A DNA stretch of 64,000 nucleotides from Flavobacteriales bacterium (GCA_020635455.1 JACJZT010000002.1:186001-250000); one strand, 5' to 3'. Numbered from the stretch's first letter, positions 36,037 to 45,178 are shown. Translations and numbers: made by a program. The notes: generated from the sequence alone by a model not told the origin.

Positions 36037-36134
36037 TTCTTTATTTCGGATCATGATTAACTTAACCTGCCCGGGTAATTTCGTCGATATCAATACACAA
36101 AACATCTATATATTAAATAGTTTCTTACCCGAAT

Positions 36135-37175
36135 ATGGCTAAATTTGAATTTTCTGCATCCCAAATGAATTCAGATCTAATGTCGACAAGGAAAACCGAT
36201 CACATCGATCTGGCCATGGTATCTCAGGTTTTGGAAACAGATCCGCGGTTTTATTACGAACCGATGTTGAAACCACATCCTGATAACTCGATTAAAGAGA
36301 AAGAATTTGCCGGAAAGGCACTGGGAGCTCCCATCTGGGTTTCAAGCATGACGGGAGGTACCAAGCACGCCGGAATAATCAATAAAAATCTTGCAAGGGC
36401 TTGTGGAAAGTACAAAATGGGAATGGGACTGGGGTCATGCAGGGCTCTGCTTCACAGCAACGAACATCTGGAAGATTTTTTGGTGCGTAAACTTTGCGGG
36501 GACGATGTTTTATTGTATGCCAATCTCGGAATAGCCCAAGTCGAGAAACTGATTCATGAAAATAAATTTCATTTGCTGAACCAACTCGTAGACAAAACCG
36601 AAACCAATGGCTTGATCATACACGTTAATCCCATGCAAGAATGGTTGCAGCCGGAAGGCGACCGGATTAAGGAGTCACCGGTCAATACTATTTCTGAAGT
36701 TATCGAAAAGACGAATTTAAAGCTTATCGTCAAGGAAGTGGGTCAAGGCATGGGCCCGGAAAGTCTTAAAAGTTTAATGAAAATGCCCCTTGTTGCAATT
36801 GACTTTGGCGCTCATGGAGGAACCAATTTTGCCATGCTCGAATTATTCAGAGGCGACGAACAAAGGAGGGAAGTATTTGAACCCTTAACGAATATTGGAC
36901 ATTCGGCAGCAGAAATGATCTTGATGGTAAATGAAATTCTTGAAGGATCGAATACGTTTAATTGCAGGGAATTTATTATTTCAGGTGGTGTAAAAAGTTT
37001 TCTGGATGGGTATTATCTAAGCCAAAACCTCAATGCCAATTCTATTTACGGACAAGCCTCTGCATTTCTAAAACACGCCATGGAAAGTTTTGAGCTTTTG
37101 GATGAATATGTTGCCAGTCAGGTAAGTGGCCTGGCCCTTTGTGAACAGTTTTTAAAAGTGAAACCATTAAAATAA
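36135..37175 (+). CDS. fni: Type 2 isopentenyl-diphosphate delta-isomerase
   Basis: 346 residues. An FMN- and NAD(P)H-dependent isomerase that interconverts isopentenyl and dimethylallyl diphosphate, in the cytoplasm. TIM-barrel motifs: RKTDHIDL at the N-terminus, GAPIWVSSMTGGT, LIVKEVGQGMG, AIDFGAHGGTNFA and the FMN phosphate-binding SGGVKSFLDGYY. It leads a block with HMG-CoA reductase and a GHMP kinase, which supports mevalonate-derived isoprenoid synthesis in this organism. Confidence 0.95.
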   Translation: MAKFEFSASQMNSDLMSTRKTDHIDLAMVSQVLETDPRFYYEPMLKPHPDNSIKEKEFAGKALGAPIWVSSMTGGTKHAGIINKNLARACGKYKMGMGLGSCRALLHSNEHLEDFLVRKLCGDDVLLYANLGIAQVEKLIHENKFHLLNQLVDKTETNGLIIHVNPMQEWLQPEGDRIKESPVNTISEVIEKTNLKLIVKEVGQGMGPESLKSLMKMPLVAIDFGAHGGTNFAMLELFRGDEQRREVFEPLTNIGHSAAEMILMVNEILEGSNTFNCREFIISGGVKSFLDGYYLSQNLNANSIYGQASAFLKHAMESFELLDEYVASQVSGLALCEQFLKVKPLK

Positions 37176-37183
37176 TACGTCTG

Positions 37184-37221
37184 CTCACAGTGTATCTGCT
37201 GAACGTTGAACACTGCATGAG
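37184..37221 (+). other. Hairpin between fni and mvaA
   Basis: CTCACAGTGT (37184-37193) pairs with ACACTG (37210-37215) and TGAG (37218-37221), with a two-base bulge and a 16-base loop. No T-run follows. It lies 22 bases before the mvaA ATG and might affect mRNA processing or read-through. Confidence 0.4.
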
Positions 37222-37242
37222 TTACAATACCATTAATAAAGA

Positions 37243-38598
37243 ATGAATAAAGAAATAAAAGGTTACAGTAAGCTCAGTAAACAAGCTAAGATCGAGTGGT
37301 TGATCGGGAATTATTTTGAAGATCCGGAAAAAGCATTTAAACAGATAAGTTCCTATTGGCACAATGAAGCTGAAATTCAAAAACTGCACGATGAGTTCAT
37401 AGAAAATACCATTACAAATTTTTACCTGCCTTACGGAGTTGCTCCTAACTTTCGGATCAATAATGAAATGTATTGTCTTCCAATGGCAATTGAAGAAAGC
37501 TCGGTGGTTGCCGCAGCATCAAAAGCTGCTAATTTCTGGAAGGACAGGGGAGGTTTTAAAACAAAAATCATCTCAACCACCAAGATCGGGCATGTTCATT
37601 TTATTTGGAATGGATACCCTGAAAACAGTTATGAAGAATTTACAGAATTTTTTGATTCAATTAAACAGGAATTGATCCTTAGAACACAACACCTTACCAA
37701 AAACATGGTGAAAAGAGGGGGAGGGATCGTAAGTATCGATCTGGTGAATAAAACCGAACTTGAAGATGGCTATTTTCAAATCGAAGCCAGGTTTGAAACC
37801 TGTGATAGTATGGGAGCTAATTTTATCAATTCAATTCTTGAAGAATTTGCAGCGGTACTTAAATCAGAAATAGTGCATTCCGACCTTAAAGATAAAGACG
37901 TTCAGGTGGTGATGTGTATTCTAAGCAATTATACTCCCGAATGTCTGGTAAGGGCCGAAGTTCAATGCAGTGTAGAAGAGTTGAATACAGACAGCAGTGT
38001 TTCACCTGACGAATTCGCAGATAAATTTCTCAGGGCCATTCGCATTGCGGAGATCGAACCTTACCGGGCAGTTACACATAACAAAGGTGTTATGAATGGA
38101 ATTGATGCCCTGGTAATTGCTACCGGAAATGATTTTCGGGCTGTTGAAGCCTGTGTTCATGCATATGCGGGAAGAAACGGAAAGTATAAGAGCCTTACAC
38201 ATGCAAGTGTTGAAGACCAAATTTTTAAATTCTGGATCGAAGTTCCACTTTCACTTGGAACGGTTGGAGGCATTACCAGTTTGCACCCGATGGTGAAGTT
38301 TTCTAACGAATTACTAGGGAAACCAAATGCCGAAAAACTAATGCAGATCATTGCCGCGGCCGGTTTGGCGCAAAACTTTTCGGCCATCCGAAGCCTTGTT
38401 ACCACCGGAATTCAGAAAGGGCACATGAAAATGCATCTTTTGAATATTTTGAACCAATTGGAAGCTACCGAAGAAGAGAAAGTGAAAATTATTGAGTATT
38501 TTAAAGATAAGGTTCCAAGCTATTCCAATACAGTTGAGATCTTTTGTAAGATGCGGGGAATTGCAGCACCTTCTCCTGTGAAGAAGAAAAATTCTTAG
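37243..38598 (+). CDS. mvaA: Hydroxymethylglutaryl-CoA reductase
   Basis: 451 residues, the length of bacterial class II enzymes with no membrane domain. It reduces HMG-CoA to mevalonate. Conserved segments: ENTITNFYLPYGVAPNF with the catalytic glutamate, LPMAIEESSVVAAASKAANF, the substrate/cofactor region VIATGNDFRAVEACVHAYAG, and a C-terminal AAAGLAQNFSAIRSLVTTGI followed by QKGHMKMH with the catalytic histidine. It is followed after 32 bases by the GHMP kinase gene. Confidence 0.94.
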   Translation: MNKEIKGYSKLSKQAKIEWLIGNYFEDPEKAFKQISSYWHNEAEIQKLHDEFIENTITNFYLPYGVAPNFRINNEMYCLPMAIEESSVVAAASKAANFWKDRGGFKTKIISTTKIGHVHFIWNGYPENSYEEFTEFFDSIKQELILRTQHLTKNMVKRGGGIVSIDLVNKTELEDGYFQIEARFETCDSMGANFINSILEEFAAVLKSEIVHSDLKDKDVQVVMCILSNYTPECLVRAEVQCSVEELNTDSSVSPDEFADKFLRAIRIAEIEPYRAVTHNKGVMNGIDALVIATGNDFRAVEACVHAYAGRNGKYKSLTHASVEDQIFKFWIEVPLSLGTVGGITSLHPMVKFSNELLGKPNAEKLMQIIAAAGLAQNFSAIRSLVTTGIQKGHMKMHLLNILNQLEATEEEKVKIIEYFKDKVPSYSNTVEIFCKMRGIAAPSPVKKKNS

Positions 38599-38630
38599 AT
38601 GAATTCTTAAAAGTACATTGCTAAGAAAGG

Positions 38631-39542
38631 ATGAGATCCTCCAGCTTTTTCAGTCACGGAAAAATTCTTATATCCGGAGAATACCTGGTTATGGACGGAG
38701 CGCTGTCGTTGGCCTTACCTACTAAATTAGGACAGCACATGGAGGTAGTTGAAACGGAAGGAGAAGGCTTTTTGATCTGGACCGCTTTCAGATCCGATCA
38801 GGAAAAATGGTTTTCAGAGGAGTTCAAAATTTCCCACAATGGTTCGATTGCTGCTTCTAAATTTAATGAGCAAACCATTTTGTTTAAAGCTTTAAATGTT
38901 GCTCATGAAATGAACCCAAGTGTCTATAAATCAAATCGTAATTATAATGTGGTTACGAGGCTTGAATTTCCGAATGACTGGGGATTGGGAAGCAGCAGCA
39001 CTTTTATCACGAATCTTTCACACTGGTTCAGGATCGAACCCTATGAACTTTTTAAGAAGATCTGGAATGGAAGTGGTTACGATATTGCGGTTGCGGAAAA
39101 AGGATGTTCTATATTATATCATTTAAAAAGCGGTGCGCCGATAATTCAAACTGTTCAATGGGAGCCTGAATTTAAAGATGAACTTTTATTTGTTTACCTG
39201 GGTAAGAAGCAATTGAGTGAGAAGGAGATCGGACATTACAAGCAAAAAAAAGTATCAGGGGATCAGATTTCGAGGATAAGTTCCCTTACCATAGAAATAT
39301 TGAAAAGTAAGAATTTAGAAAAATTCCAAGAATTGATCGGTGAACATGAATCCATAATTTCAGAGGTACTTGAGAGGCCAACGTTGCAGTCAGGCTTGTT
39401 TGAAGATTATAAAGGCACCATAAAATCTTTAGGTGCCTGGGGTGGAGATTTTATACTTACGGGTAAAAGTCAGGGTGTCCCTTACTTTACTTCTAAAGGG
39501 TATCATACCTTTTTTAGCTGGGACGAATTAATACAAAACTGA
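38631..39542 (+). CDS. GYDIA-family GHMP kinase
   Basis: 303 residues. The N-terminus FFSHGKILISGEYLVMDGA is the GHMP-superfamily opening used by mevalonate and phosphomevalonate kinases. The ATP loop appears as DWGLGSSSTFI, and the name-giving motif is SGYDIAVAE. Its place directly after mvaA makes it the likely mevalonate-pathway kinase of this block, but whether it acts on mevalonate or phosphomevalonate is not clear. It is convergent with the next gene, with 31 bases between stops. Confidence 0.88.
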   Translation: MRSSSFFSHGKILISGEYLVMDGALSLALPTKLGQHMEVVETEGEGFLIWTAFRSDQEKWFSEEFKISHNGSIAASKFNEQTILFKALNVAHEMNPSVYKSNRNYNVVTRLEFPNDWGLGSSSTFITNLSHWFRIEPYELFKKIWNGSGYDIAVAEKGCSILYHLKSGAPIIQTVQWEPEFKDELLFVYLGKKQLSEKEIGHYKQKKVSGDQISRISSLTIEILKSKNLEKFQELIGEHESIISEVLERPTLQSGLFEDYKGTIKSLGAWGGDFILTGKSQGVPYFTSKGYHTFFSWDELIQN

Positions 39543-39573
39543 TCTTTCGTCCTGTTTAAGAAATCCTGTACTT

Positions 39574-39957
39574 CTAAAGCGACTTAGATAAAAAATTCAT
39601 AAGATCTTCTCTCAACTCTGCAAAGATCTCTTCGAATCGCACCATTTTTTCTCTTTGTGCTTCATGATCCGGTAAGGTGCGGTGGTCTACAGCAGTTGAA
39701 TTGTCTAAAACAGAATTCTGAATCAGATGTTCGTAATTTTTGATCTCATGTTTTAAACTGTTGATTCTTTCTCCCTGTATAAGAAACTGGTTCAAATAAT
39801 GGTCTACCATAGCCTGAAAATCCTGAGAAGTGTAATTTTTGGCTACTTCTTCAACTCTGTTCTGCATTACTTTCAGATCATCCTTGTAAAAGGATAATTT
39901 CTTCAACCATTCCTGATGTTCGTGATGTAAGGTGTAAATTTTTTTTTCTGCTGTCAT
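39574..39957 (-). CDS. Small helical coiled-coil protein of unknown function
   Basis: 127 residues, almost entirely predicted helix, rich in E, K, H and L with heptad spacing (SFYKDDLKVMQNRVEEVAKN; INSLKHEIKNYEHLIQNSVL). It has a histidine-rich N-terminus (LHHEHQEW) and a later DHRTLPDHEAQ. There is no signal peptide, membrane helix or catalytic motif, so it is probably cytoplasmic. I do not recognise a named family. A good promoter match lies about 130 bases upstream, giving an unusually long leader. Confidence 0.7.
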   Translation of the reverse strand: MTAEKKIYTLHHEHQEWLKKLSFYKDDLKVMQNRVEEVAKNYTSQDFQAMVDHYLNQFLIQGERINSLKHEIKNYEHLIQNSVLDNSTAVDHRTLPDHEAQREKMVRFEEIFAELREDLMNFLSKSL

Positions 39958-40088
39958 GGATCTAATAATTAGTATTTAATTTTAATAAACTGATGTAAAG
40001 GGTCTGGCTCATAATAAAGCAGGATCTGTAATCGGGGTAACATAGAATACGAGCGGTTCCTTGCTTTTTATCTCCAAAACTTCTTCCT

Positions 40089-40119
40089 CAAACTTAGTAA
40101 CATAAAATTAATTATGCAA
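40089..40119 (-). promoter_or_regulatory. Promoter of the small coiled-coil gene
   Basis: On the minus strand TTG (40119-40117), 20 bases, then TAAGTTTG (40096-40089), a very good fit to the Bacteroidota consensus. The predicted leader is about 125 bases and contains no evident open frame or riboswitch-like fold that I could find. Confidence 0.55.
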
Positions 40120-40168
40120 TATGAATGTAAAGATTTGTTTCTTTTTTTTAATAAAACGAATTAGCACC

Positions 40169-41452
40169 TTAAAATGGTATCAAACCAAAAAAAGAACTGA
40201 TCTGTTTTCCTGCGGTCCTGGCCTTGTTTTTCTTTGCGATCCTGTTTGTATCCTGTGTGCTTTGAGCAGGATTGTAATTAAAATCAATGCGTTTTATAAG
40301 CTTTTTGATGGTTTGAGTATTGTTGAACTCTTTGTTAAAAAACAAACTGCGCTCTTCGATCTTTTCCGAATCAAATTCAAGTTGCATGTATTTGAGTATC
40401 AATTTTTGAAAATGTTCAGGATCTTCGCCAATGATACATAACTCTTCAAGTCCGGTTTGATCCACCATTTTGTGGTTAACAATGCAATGTCTCCCGTTAA
40501 ATAGTGCATTCAATAATTTTAATTTTATCCCTGTATCCTGGCGGGTGTATAAAACGTTGATCTGTGCATCGCGGATCAGTTCGTGAATTTCGGTGGTCGA
40601 TTTCTGGTCAAGTAGTTTAACATGTTTGTATTCTGATACGAGATTCCTCAACTCCTTTTTAGGATGTGACCCTGCTATTATGAATGGAATGTTGAGATCG
40701 GAAAAAACTTCCCTGATCAGAAACATGGCAGCCTGGTGGTTTTCTCCAACACTTAGGTTCCCGTGATACAGCACATAGTTTCCCATGCCCTTGTTTATTT
40801 TTACTTCCCTGTTTGAATGAAATGCGGGTATAAAACAACAATTATTGAATTTCTTAGAAAAATATTCGGTATCGTTTGGTGAAATGGAACAGATCAGATC
40901 GGCATATTTCAGTACATTCTGATATTTTTTTAGCTTTTCGGTTTCAAGCTTAAAAAAATATCTTTTGAAGAAATTGTTCTCAACCATTTCAAGGTTGTGA
41001 TAGTAATCGTGTTCAACATTATGTGTCCGGACGATCTTAAATCTGTTTTTAAGAGCAGGGTCTTTAAGAAAAAAAGTACTGTGCAATCCTTCAAATAAAA
41101 TTGGAAAAGAATCTTTGGAAAGATTGTTCAGGAGTTCTCCCGAATCACGAGTAGAAACGATATAGGGCAAGGTTCCGTAAAGAAAATTCTTAAAGGTCTT
41201 TCTGGGATAGTAATAAACCTTATCGCAATATTCGTTCAATATATCCGAAGCTTGTCTGCCATATTCAAAACAATGCAAAATAACCCTGATCCCTTGTTCA
41301 TGAAAGGCCTTTATTTTATAAAATATATCAATCACGCCACCGTAGTTGGCAGGATAAGGGATGTCGAAGCTTACTATGTGAAGGGTTTTTTGCAACTTTC
41401 TTTTAGAAAAGGTTCTTGATTTTTGATCTGATTGAAAGGCATCCAGGAGCAT
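40169..41452 (-). CDS. Glycosyltransferase, family 4-like
   Basis: 427 residues. The N-terminal Rossmann-type opening is LHIVSFDIPYPANYGGVIDI, with the acceptor-side glycine-rich loop expected of GT-B enzymes. Further markers are RTHNVEHDYY, ICSISPNDTEYF, VLYHGNLSVGENHQA and the C-terminal donor-side stretch TGIKLKLLNALFNGRHCIVN. It probably builds a cell-surface or exopolysaccharide sugar chain; donor and acceptor are unknown. The first 20 or so residues (LLDAFQSDQKSRTFSKRK) are not family-like, so the true start may be downstream. Confidence 0.8.
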   Translation of the reverse strand: MLLDAFQSDQKSRTFSKRKLQKTLHIVSFDIPYPANYGGVIDIFYKIKAFHEQGIRVILHCFEYGRQASDILNEYCDKVYYYPRKTFKNFLYGTLPYIVSTRDSGELLNNLSKDSFPILFEGLHSTFFLKDPALKNRFKIVRTHNVEHDYYHNLEMVENNFFKRYFFKLETEKLKKYQNVLKYADLICSISPNDTEYFSKKFNNCCFIPAFHSNREVKINKGMGNYVLYHGNLSVGENHQAAMFLIREVFSDLNIPFIIAGSHPKKELRNLVSEYKHVKLLDQKSTTEIHELIRDAQINVLYTRQDTGIKLKLLNALFNGRHCIVNHKMVDQTGLEELCIIGEDPEHFQKLILKYMQLEFDSEKIEERSLFFNKEFNNTQTIKKLIKRIDFNYNPAQSTQDTNRIAKKNKARTAGKQISSFFGLIPF

Positions 41453-41520
41453 GAATGAAATGTAAACGCAAACACAAAATACTTCCTTGTGCCCCTTTCG
41501 TCATTTTATATACACAAGTA

Positions 41521-42615
41521 TTAAACATTAAACCTGAAATGCATTACATCACCGTCTTGTACAACATAATCCTTGCCCTCTACATTTAACTTACCATTGT
41601 CGCGGCAGGCCGCCTCGGACCGGAAAGTAATAAAATCCGGGTAGTGAATTACTTCGGCCCTTATAAATCCTTTTTCAAAATCTGTGTGGATAACACCTGC
41701 AGCCTGCGGAGCTTTCATGCCTTTGGTGATCGTCCAGGCCCTGACTTCCTTTTTACCCGCCGTGAAATAAGTAGCATAGTTAAGAAGCCTGTATGCCGAT
41801 TTAATTAAACGGCTCACTCCGCTTTCACTAAGTCCCAATTCTTCAAGGAACAGTATCTGGTCTTCCCTTTCCAACTCTGCAATTTCCGATTCTATTTTTG
41901 CACAAATGATAAGGATCTCCGCATTCTCATTTTTAGTGTTCTCTTTTACCATTTCGGTGTATTTATTTCCCTTGCCTGCCGAATTTTCATCCACATTGCA
42001 AACGTAAAGTACCGGTTTTCCGGTAAGTAATTGAAGGTCTTTTACAGCTTCCAGTTCATGAGGTTCAACATGGGCAGTACGGGCATTTTTTCCCGACTCT
42101 AAGTGTGATTTAAATACTTTAAGTGCTTCAAAAGCTTTCTTGGCAGCGGCATCGCCGGATTGTGCTGAACGCGATAGTTTTGACAATTTACCTTCTATCG
42201 ACTCGAGGTCCTTTATCTGAAGTTCCGTATCTATGATCTCCTTGTCGCGTATGGGGTTGACCGAGCCGTCGACGTGTATCACATTCTCATCATCAAAACA
42301 TCTGAGTACATGTATTATGGCGTCGGTATTGCGAATGTTACCCAAAAACTGATTACCAAGACCCTCACCTTTGCTTGCGCCTTTAACAAGGCCTGCAATA
42401 TCAACGATCTCAATGGTGGTGGGAATTACTTTTTCAGGTTTTACAAGTTCTTCGAGCGCAAATAGTCTCTCATCCGGCACTGTTATTACTCCGACATTGG
42501 GTTCAATGGTACAGAATGGAAAATTTGCTGCCGTTGCTTTAGCTGTAGACAGACAATTGAATAGAGTAGATTTACCTACATTGGGTAAACCTACAATTCC
42601 GCATTGTAGTGACAT
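41521..42615 (-). CDS. ychF: Ribosome-associated ATPase YchF/OLA1
   Basis: 364 residues, the usual length. An Obg-like P-loop protein that prefers ATP. The P-loop is GLPNVGKST, switch region DIAGLVKGASKGEGLGNQFL, specificity segment VCNVDENSAGKGN, and a C-terminal TGS domain (GVIHTDFEKGFIRAEVIHY). It is the last gene of a folD-queE-ychF run on the minus strand, 22 bases after queE. Confidence 0.97.
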   Translation of the reverse strand: MSLQCGIVGLPNVGKSTLFNCLSTAKATAANFPFCTIEPNVGVITVPDERLFALEELVKPEKVIPTTIEIVDIAGLVKGASKGEGLGNQFLGNIRNTDAIIHVLRCFDDENVIHVDGSVNPIRDKEIIDTELQIKDLESIEGKLSKLSRSAQSGDAAAKKAFEALKVFKSHLESGKNARTAHVEPHELEAVKDLQLLTGKPVLYVCNVDENSAGKGNKYTEMVKENTKNENAEILIICAKIESEIAELEREDQILFLEELGLSESGVSRLIKSAYRLLNYATYFTAGKKEVRAWTITKGMKAPQAAGVIHTDFEKGFIRAEVIHYPDFITFRSEAACRDNGKLNVEGKDYVVQDGDVMHFRFNV

Positions 42616-42637
42616 ATAGTTATATAAGGTTTATGAT

Positions 42638-43243
42638 CTATGGTATATTGAGATATTTATGAGTTTGTACCGAAATCTGCCATTCCGGTTGTTTTTTAAC
42701 ATATTCAACAATTAAAGGGTATACATCCGTCTTCCGGTCCCATTCGGGCTGCAAAAACAATTTACAATCGGCATTAACCTCGCCTTTGTAATTTTCAGCC
42801 CATTCGAAGTCCGATTTGTTGTAGACAATTATTTTCAATTCATGAGCAAGGCTAAAGATCTGCTCAATGGGTTTTTTGAATTTTTTGGGAGAAAAACAAA
42901 CCCAGTCAAAATTCCCTTTGAGCTCGTAGGCGCCTGAGGTTTCAATATGTATTCGGTAATTTCTTTCATGAAGAAGCTGGCAAAGTGAATTGAGATCATA
43001 CATGGCCGGTTCGCCTCCTGTAATTACCACCAGGTCAGAGGATCCTTCTTCCAACTGATCTGCGATTTCTTCTGAAGTAAAATTAGGGAAGGCCGAGGCA
43101 TCCCAGCTTTCCTTTACATCGCACCATACACATCCTACATCACAGCCTGCAAGTCTGATGAAATGTGCAGCATGTCCGCTCCATTCTCCTTCACCCTGAA
43201 GGGTGTAAAATATTTCCATCACAGGATATTTCTGATCCGGCAA
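42638..43243 (-). CDS. queE: 7-carboxy-7-deazaguanine synthase
   Basis: 201 residues. A small radical-SAM enzyme in the preQ0/queuosine pathway. It converts 6-carboxytetrahydropterin to 7-carboxy-7-deazaguanine. The N-terminal EIFYTLQGEGEWSGHAAHFI is the family signature, and the cluster ligands are in CDVGCVWC (C-x3-C-x2-C). The SAM-binding ITGGEPAMY is present. The start is TTG at 43243 or ATG at 43219; the family N-terminus is compatible with either. It sits 7 bases after folD. Confidence 0.93.
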   Translation of the reverse strand: MPDQKYPVMEIFYTLQGEGEWSGHAAHFIRLAGCDVGCVWCDVKESWDASAFPNFTSEEIADQLEEGSSDLVVITGGEPAMYDLNSLCQLLHERNYRIHIETSGAYELKGNFDWVCFSPKKFKKPIEQIFSLAHELKIIVYNKSDFEWAENYKGEVNADCKLFLQPEWDRKTDVYPLIVEYVKKQPEWQISVQTHKYLNIP

Positions 43244-43250
43244 AACTTTT

Positions 43251-44129
43251 TTAATTGTTGGTATTTTGATAGGATTTAAAGGTGTTTTTCAACAAACCTA
43301 TGCGCGTTAAGGGACCAACTCCGCCTGGTACCGGAGTAATGGCAGAGGCTACCGTGGAAGCGTCGTCAAAATCAACATCTCCTTTAAGTACATACCCTTT
43401 AGGATTCGCTGAATCTTCAACCCGGGTGATTCCAACATCGATCACAATGGCCCCTTTTTTTAACATACTTCCCTTGATAAATCCAGGTTTTCCCAGAGCT
43501 GCAACCACAATATCCGCTTGTTGCACATAATGTTCAAGATTTCGGGTTCGGCTATGACATAAGGTCACTGTACAGTTTCCATATGGAGTATTTTGCGACA
43601 TTAAAACACTCATAGGCCGGCCCACAATATTGCTTCTTCCAACCACCACACAATGTTTGCCGGAAGTTTCAATGTTATATTGTTCCAGCATCATAAGAAT
43701 TCCATACGGAGTTGCCGGAATAAAGGTGTCTTCTCCTTTAAGGAGTTTACCCAGACTTACCGTGTGAAATCCGTCGACATCTTTCTCCGGACTTATTTTT
43801 TGAGTAACCTTTAATTCTGAAATATGCTTAGGTAAGGGAAGTTGCACGATAAGTCCGTCAATTTCAGAATTGGAATTGATCTGTTCAATGGTTGAAAGCA
43901 AGGTTTCTTCACTTGTGCTTTCTTCAAAACGCATAACTGTGGAATTAAAACCAACCTGTTTGCAATCGTTTTCCTTACTGTTCACATAGGTCATACTTGC
44001 ACCATCATTCCCAACGATGATGGCTGCAAGATGCGGAACCCGTTTGCCTTCTTTTTGAAGTTCAGATACCTTTTCTTTAAGTTGTTCTTTAATGGTTTTG
44101 GCAACCTCAACACCGTTTAATCTTTGCAT
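43251..44129 (-). CDS. folD: Bifunctional methylene-THF dehydrogenase / methenyl-THF cyclohydrolase
   Basis: 292 residues from the ATG at 44129 (MQRLNGVEVAKTIKE); the frame is open further upstream but those residues (LINCIFAETRN) are not family-like. Catalytic motif TYVNSKENDCKQVG with the active-site Tyr and Lys. The nucleotide-binding GRSNIVGRPMSVLM and the closing PGGVGPLTRIGLL identify it. It provides one-carbon units in the cytoplasm and starts the folD-queE-ychF operon. Confidence 0.96.
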   Translation of the reverse strand: MQRLNGVEVAKTIKEQLKEKVSELQKEGKRVPHLAAIIVGNDGASMTYVNSKENDCKQVGFNSTVMRFEESTSEETLLSTIEQINSNSEIDGLIVQLPLPKHISELKVTQKISPEKDVDGFHTVSLGKLLKGEDTFIPATPYGILMMLEQYNIETSGKHCVVVGRSNIVGRPMSVLMSQNTPYGNCTVTLCHSRTRNLEHYVQQADIVVAALGKPGFIKGSMLKKGAIVIDVGITRVEDSANPKGYVLKGDVDFDDASTVASAITPVPGGVGPLTRIGLLKNTFKSYQNTNN

Positions 44130-44143
44130 ATTTCGAGTTTCTG

Positions 44144-44151
44144 CAAAAATA
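44144..44151 (-). promoter_or_regulatory. Candidate -7 box (TATTTTTG) for the folD operon
   Basis: TATTTTTG followed by CAG on the minus strand, 14 bases before the folD ATG. It fits TAnnTTTG, and its position supports the 44129 start. No -33 TTG lies at the expected spacing. Confidence 0.5.
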
Positions 44152-44275
44152 CAATTAATCAAAGGCATTGACGAAAATGTTTAAAAATCATTACAGAGGA
44201 ATTCGTAAAAAAGTATGTTTCTTTGCGGGTGATATTAAAAACTCGAAAATAAACAACCGTCGATGGTAAACGAAC

Positions 44276-44947
44276 ATGTTTGGTAAATACTGTAAAAATA
44301 TCGTTAATAAAGGGAGCTTAACTCTTCTTGTAGCTTGTATTTACCTCATTATCACTCTTACCGGATGCGAAACAAGCCTTGAAGAACCGTCTGATCTGGG
44401 AACCGATTTTTTTCCGCTTCAAAATAACATTACAGAATATTTTACTCTTGATTCGGTGATCTATGACGGTATTTCTTCCATACCTGATTCCAACCGCTAT
44501 TTTTTTAAAAGAGAAATTTCAATCATGGTGCCGGATAGTTCCAAGGATTTTTTTAATTACAGGGTTAACGAATTTCTTACAAGGGATACATCTTCCGGCT
44601 GGAACAAAGCAGGGTATTCCTTTTATAAAGTTGAGAACAATACAGTTAACCATATGATTGGTAATACGATCTATTCTGTTTTCACATTTCCTGTGCTACA
44701 AGGTCGAAAATGGAATTATAACAGCTATAATTCCATGCCTGAATTAATGGCGTATTACAAAGTGCCTTTAGTTGAACCTGAAAACAATATTGAAGTAATT
44801 GTTAATAATGACGTTAATTTTATTGAGGAAAATGTGCACATTGAAACCTATAGAAGAGGGGTGGGGCTGGTCTTCAGCAAAAAGGTTGAATTAAAAACGA
44901 ATGGCTCAGTCAAACGTGGTTACCGCGTCGTTTGGAATCGATACTGA
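44276..44947 (+). CDS. Lipoprotein of unknown function
   Basis: 223 residues. A clear lipoprotein signal peptide ends IITLTGC-ETS (cysteine about residue 31), preceded by a charged N-terminus. The remainder is predicted mostly beta, with regular aromatic residues (DFFPLQNNITEYFTLDSVIY; VFTFPVLQGRKWNYNSYNSM; VHIETYRRGVGLVFSKKVEL). The pattern is like small Bacteroidota lipoproteins that report on a steady-state surface fold, but I cannot name a family. It is monocistronic. A hairpin followed by T-run lies 130 bases downstream. Confidence 0.8.
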   Translation: MFGKYCKNIVNKGSLTLLVACIYLIITLTGCETSLEEPSDLGTDFFPLQNNITEYFTLDSVIYDGISSIPDSNRYFFKREISIMVPDSSKDFFNYRVNEFLTRDTSSGWNKAGYSFYKVENNTVNHMIGNTIYSVFTFPVLQGRKWNYNSYNSMPELMAYYKVPLVEPENNIEVIVNNDVNFIEENVHIETYRRGVGLVFSKKVELKTNGSVKRGYRVVWNRY

Positions 44948-45036
44948 TCGGTTTTCAATTGTCATAGATCTCACAATTCAATGTCAGATTAATATTAATT
45001 TTATTTAAACATGAATATCCTTCTGAAAACTTACAT

Positions 45037-45114
45037 TATATTTGAACTTAGTTTATTCATAAGGTTTAGTTAATTTATAACGGGGCAGTCGTGAGATAGT
45101 CCCGTTATTTTTTT
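45037..45114 (+). ncRNA. Candidate small RNA (promoter box plus terminator)
   Basis: TATATTTG at 45037-45044 fits the -7 consensus, and an intrinsic terminator ends at 45114, so a transcript of about 65 bases is possible. No open frame lies inside. The simpler reading is that the hairpin terminates the upstream lipoprotein mRNA and the box is chance. Confidence 0.25.
45077..45114 (+). terminator. Rho-independent terminator
   Basis: ATAACGGG (45077-45084) pairs with CCCGTTAT (45101-45108) around a 16-base loop, followed by seven or more T. Orientation fits the lipoprotein gene at 44276-44947 or a short transcript starting near 45048. Confidence 0.7.
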
Positions 45115-45178
45115 GACCTTTTATAAAAGTAATTAATTATCCCCTCATTTCATGAGCACCCTTAAGGAGGATTGGAAA

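Noticed and set aside
40121..40441. A plus-strand open frame of 106 codons
   Set aside because: It lies antisense within the glycosyltransferase gene, is cysteine- and phenylalanine-rich in an unnatural way, and has no recognisable motif.
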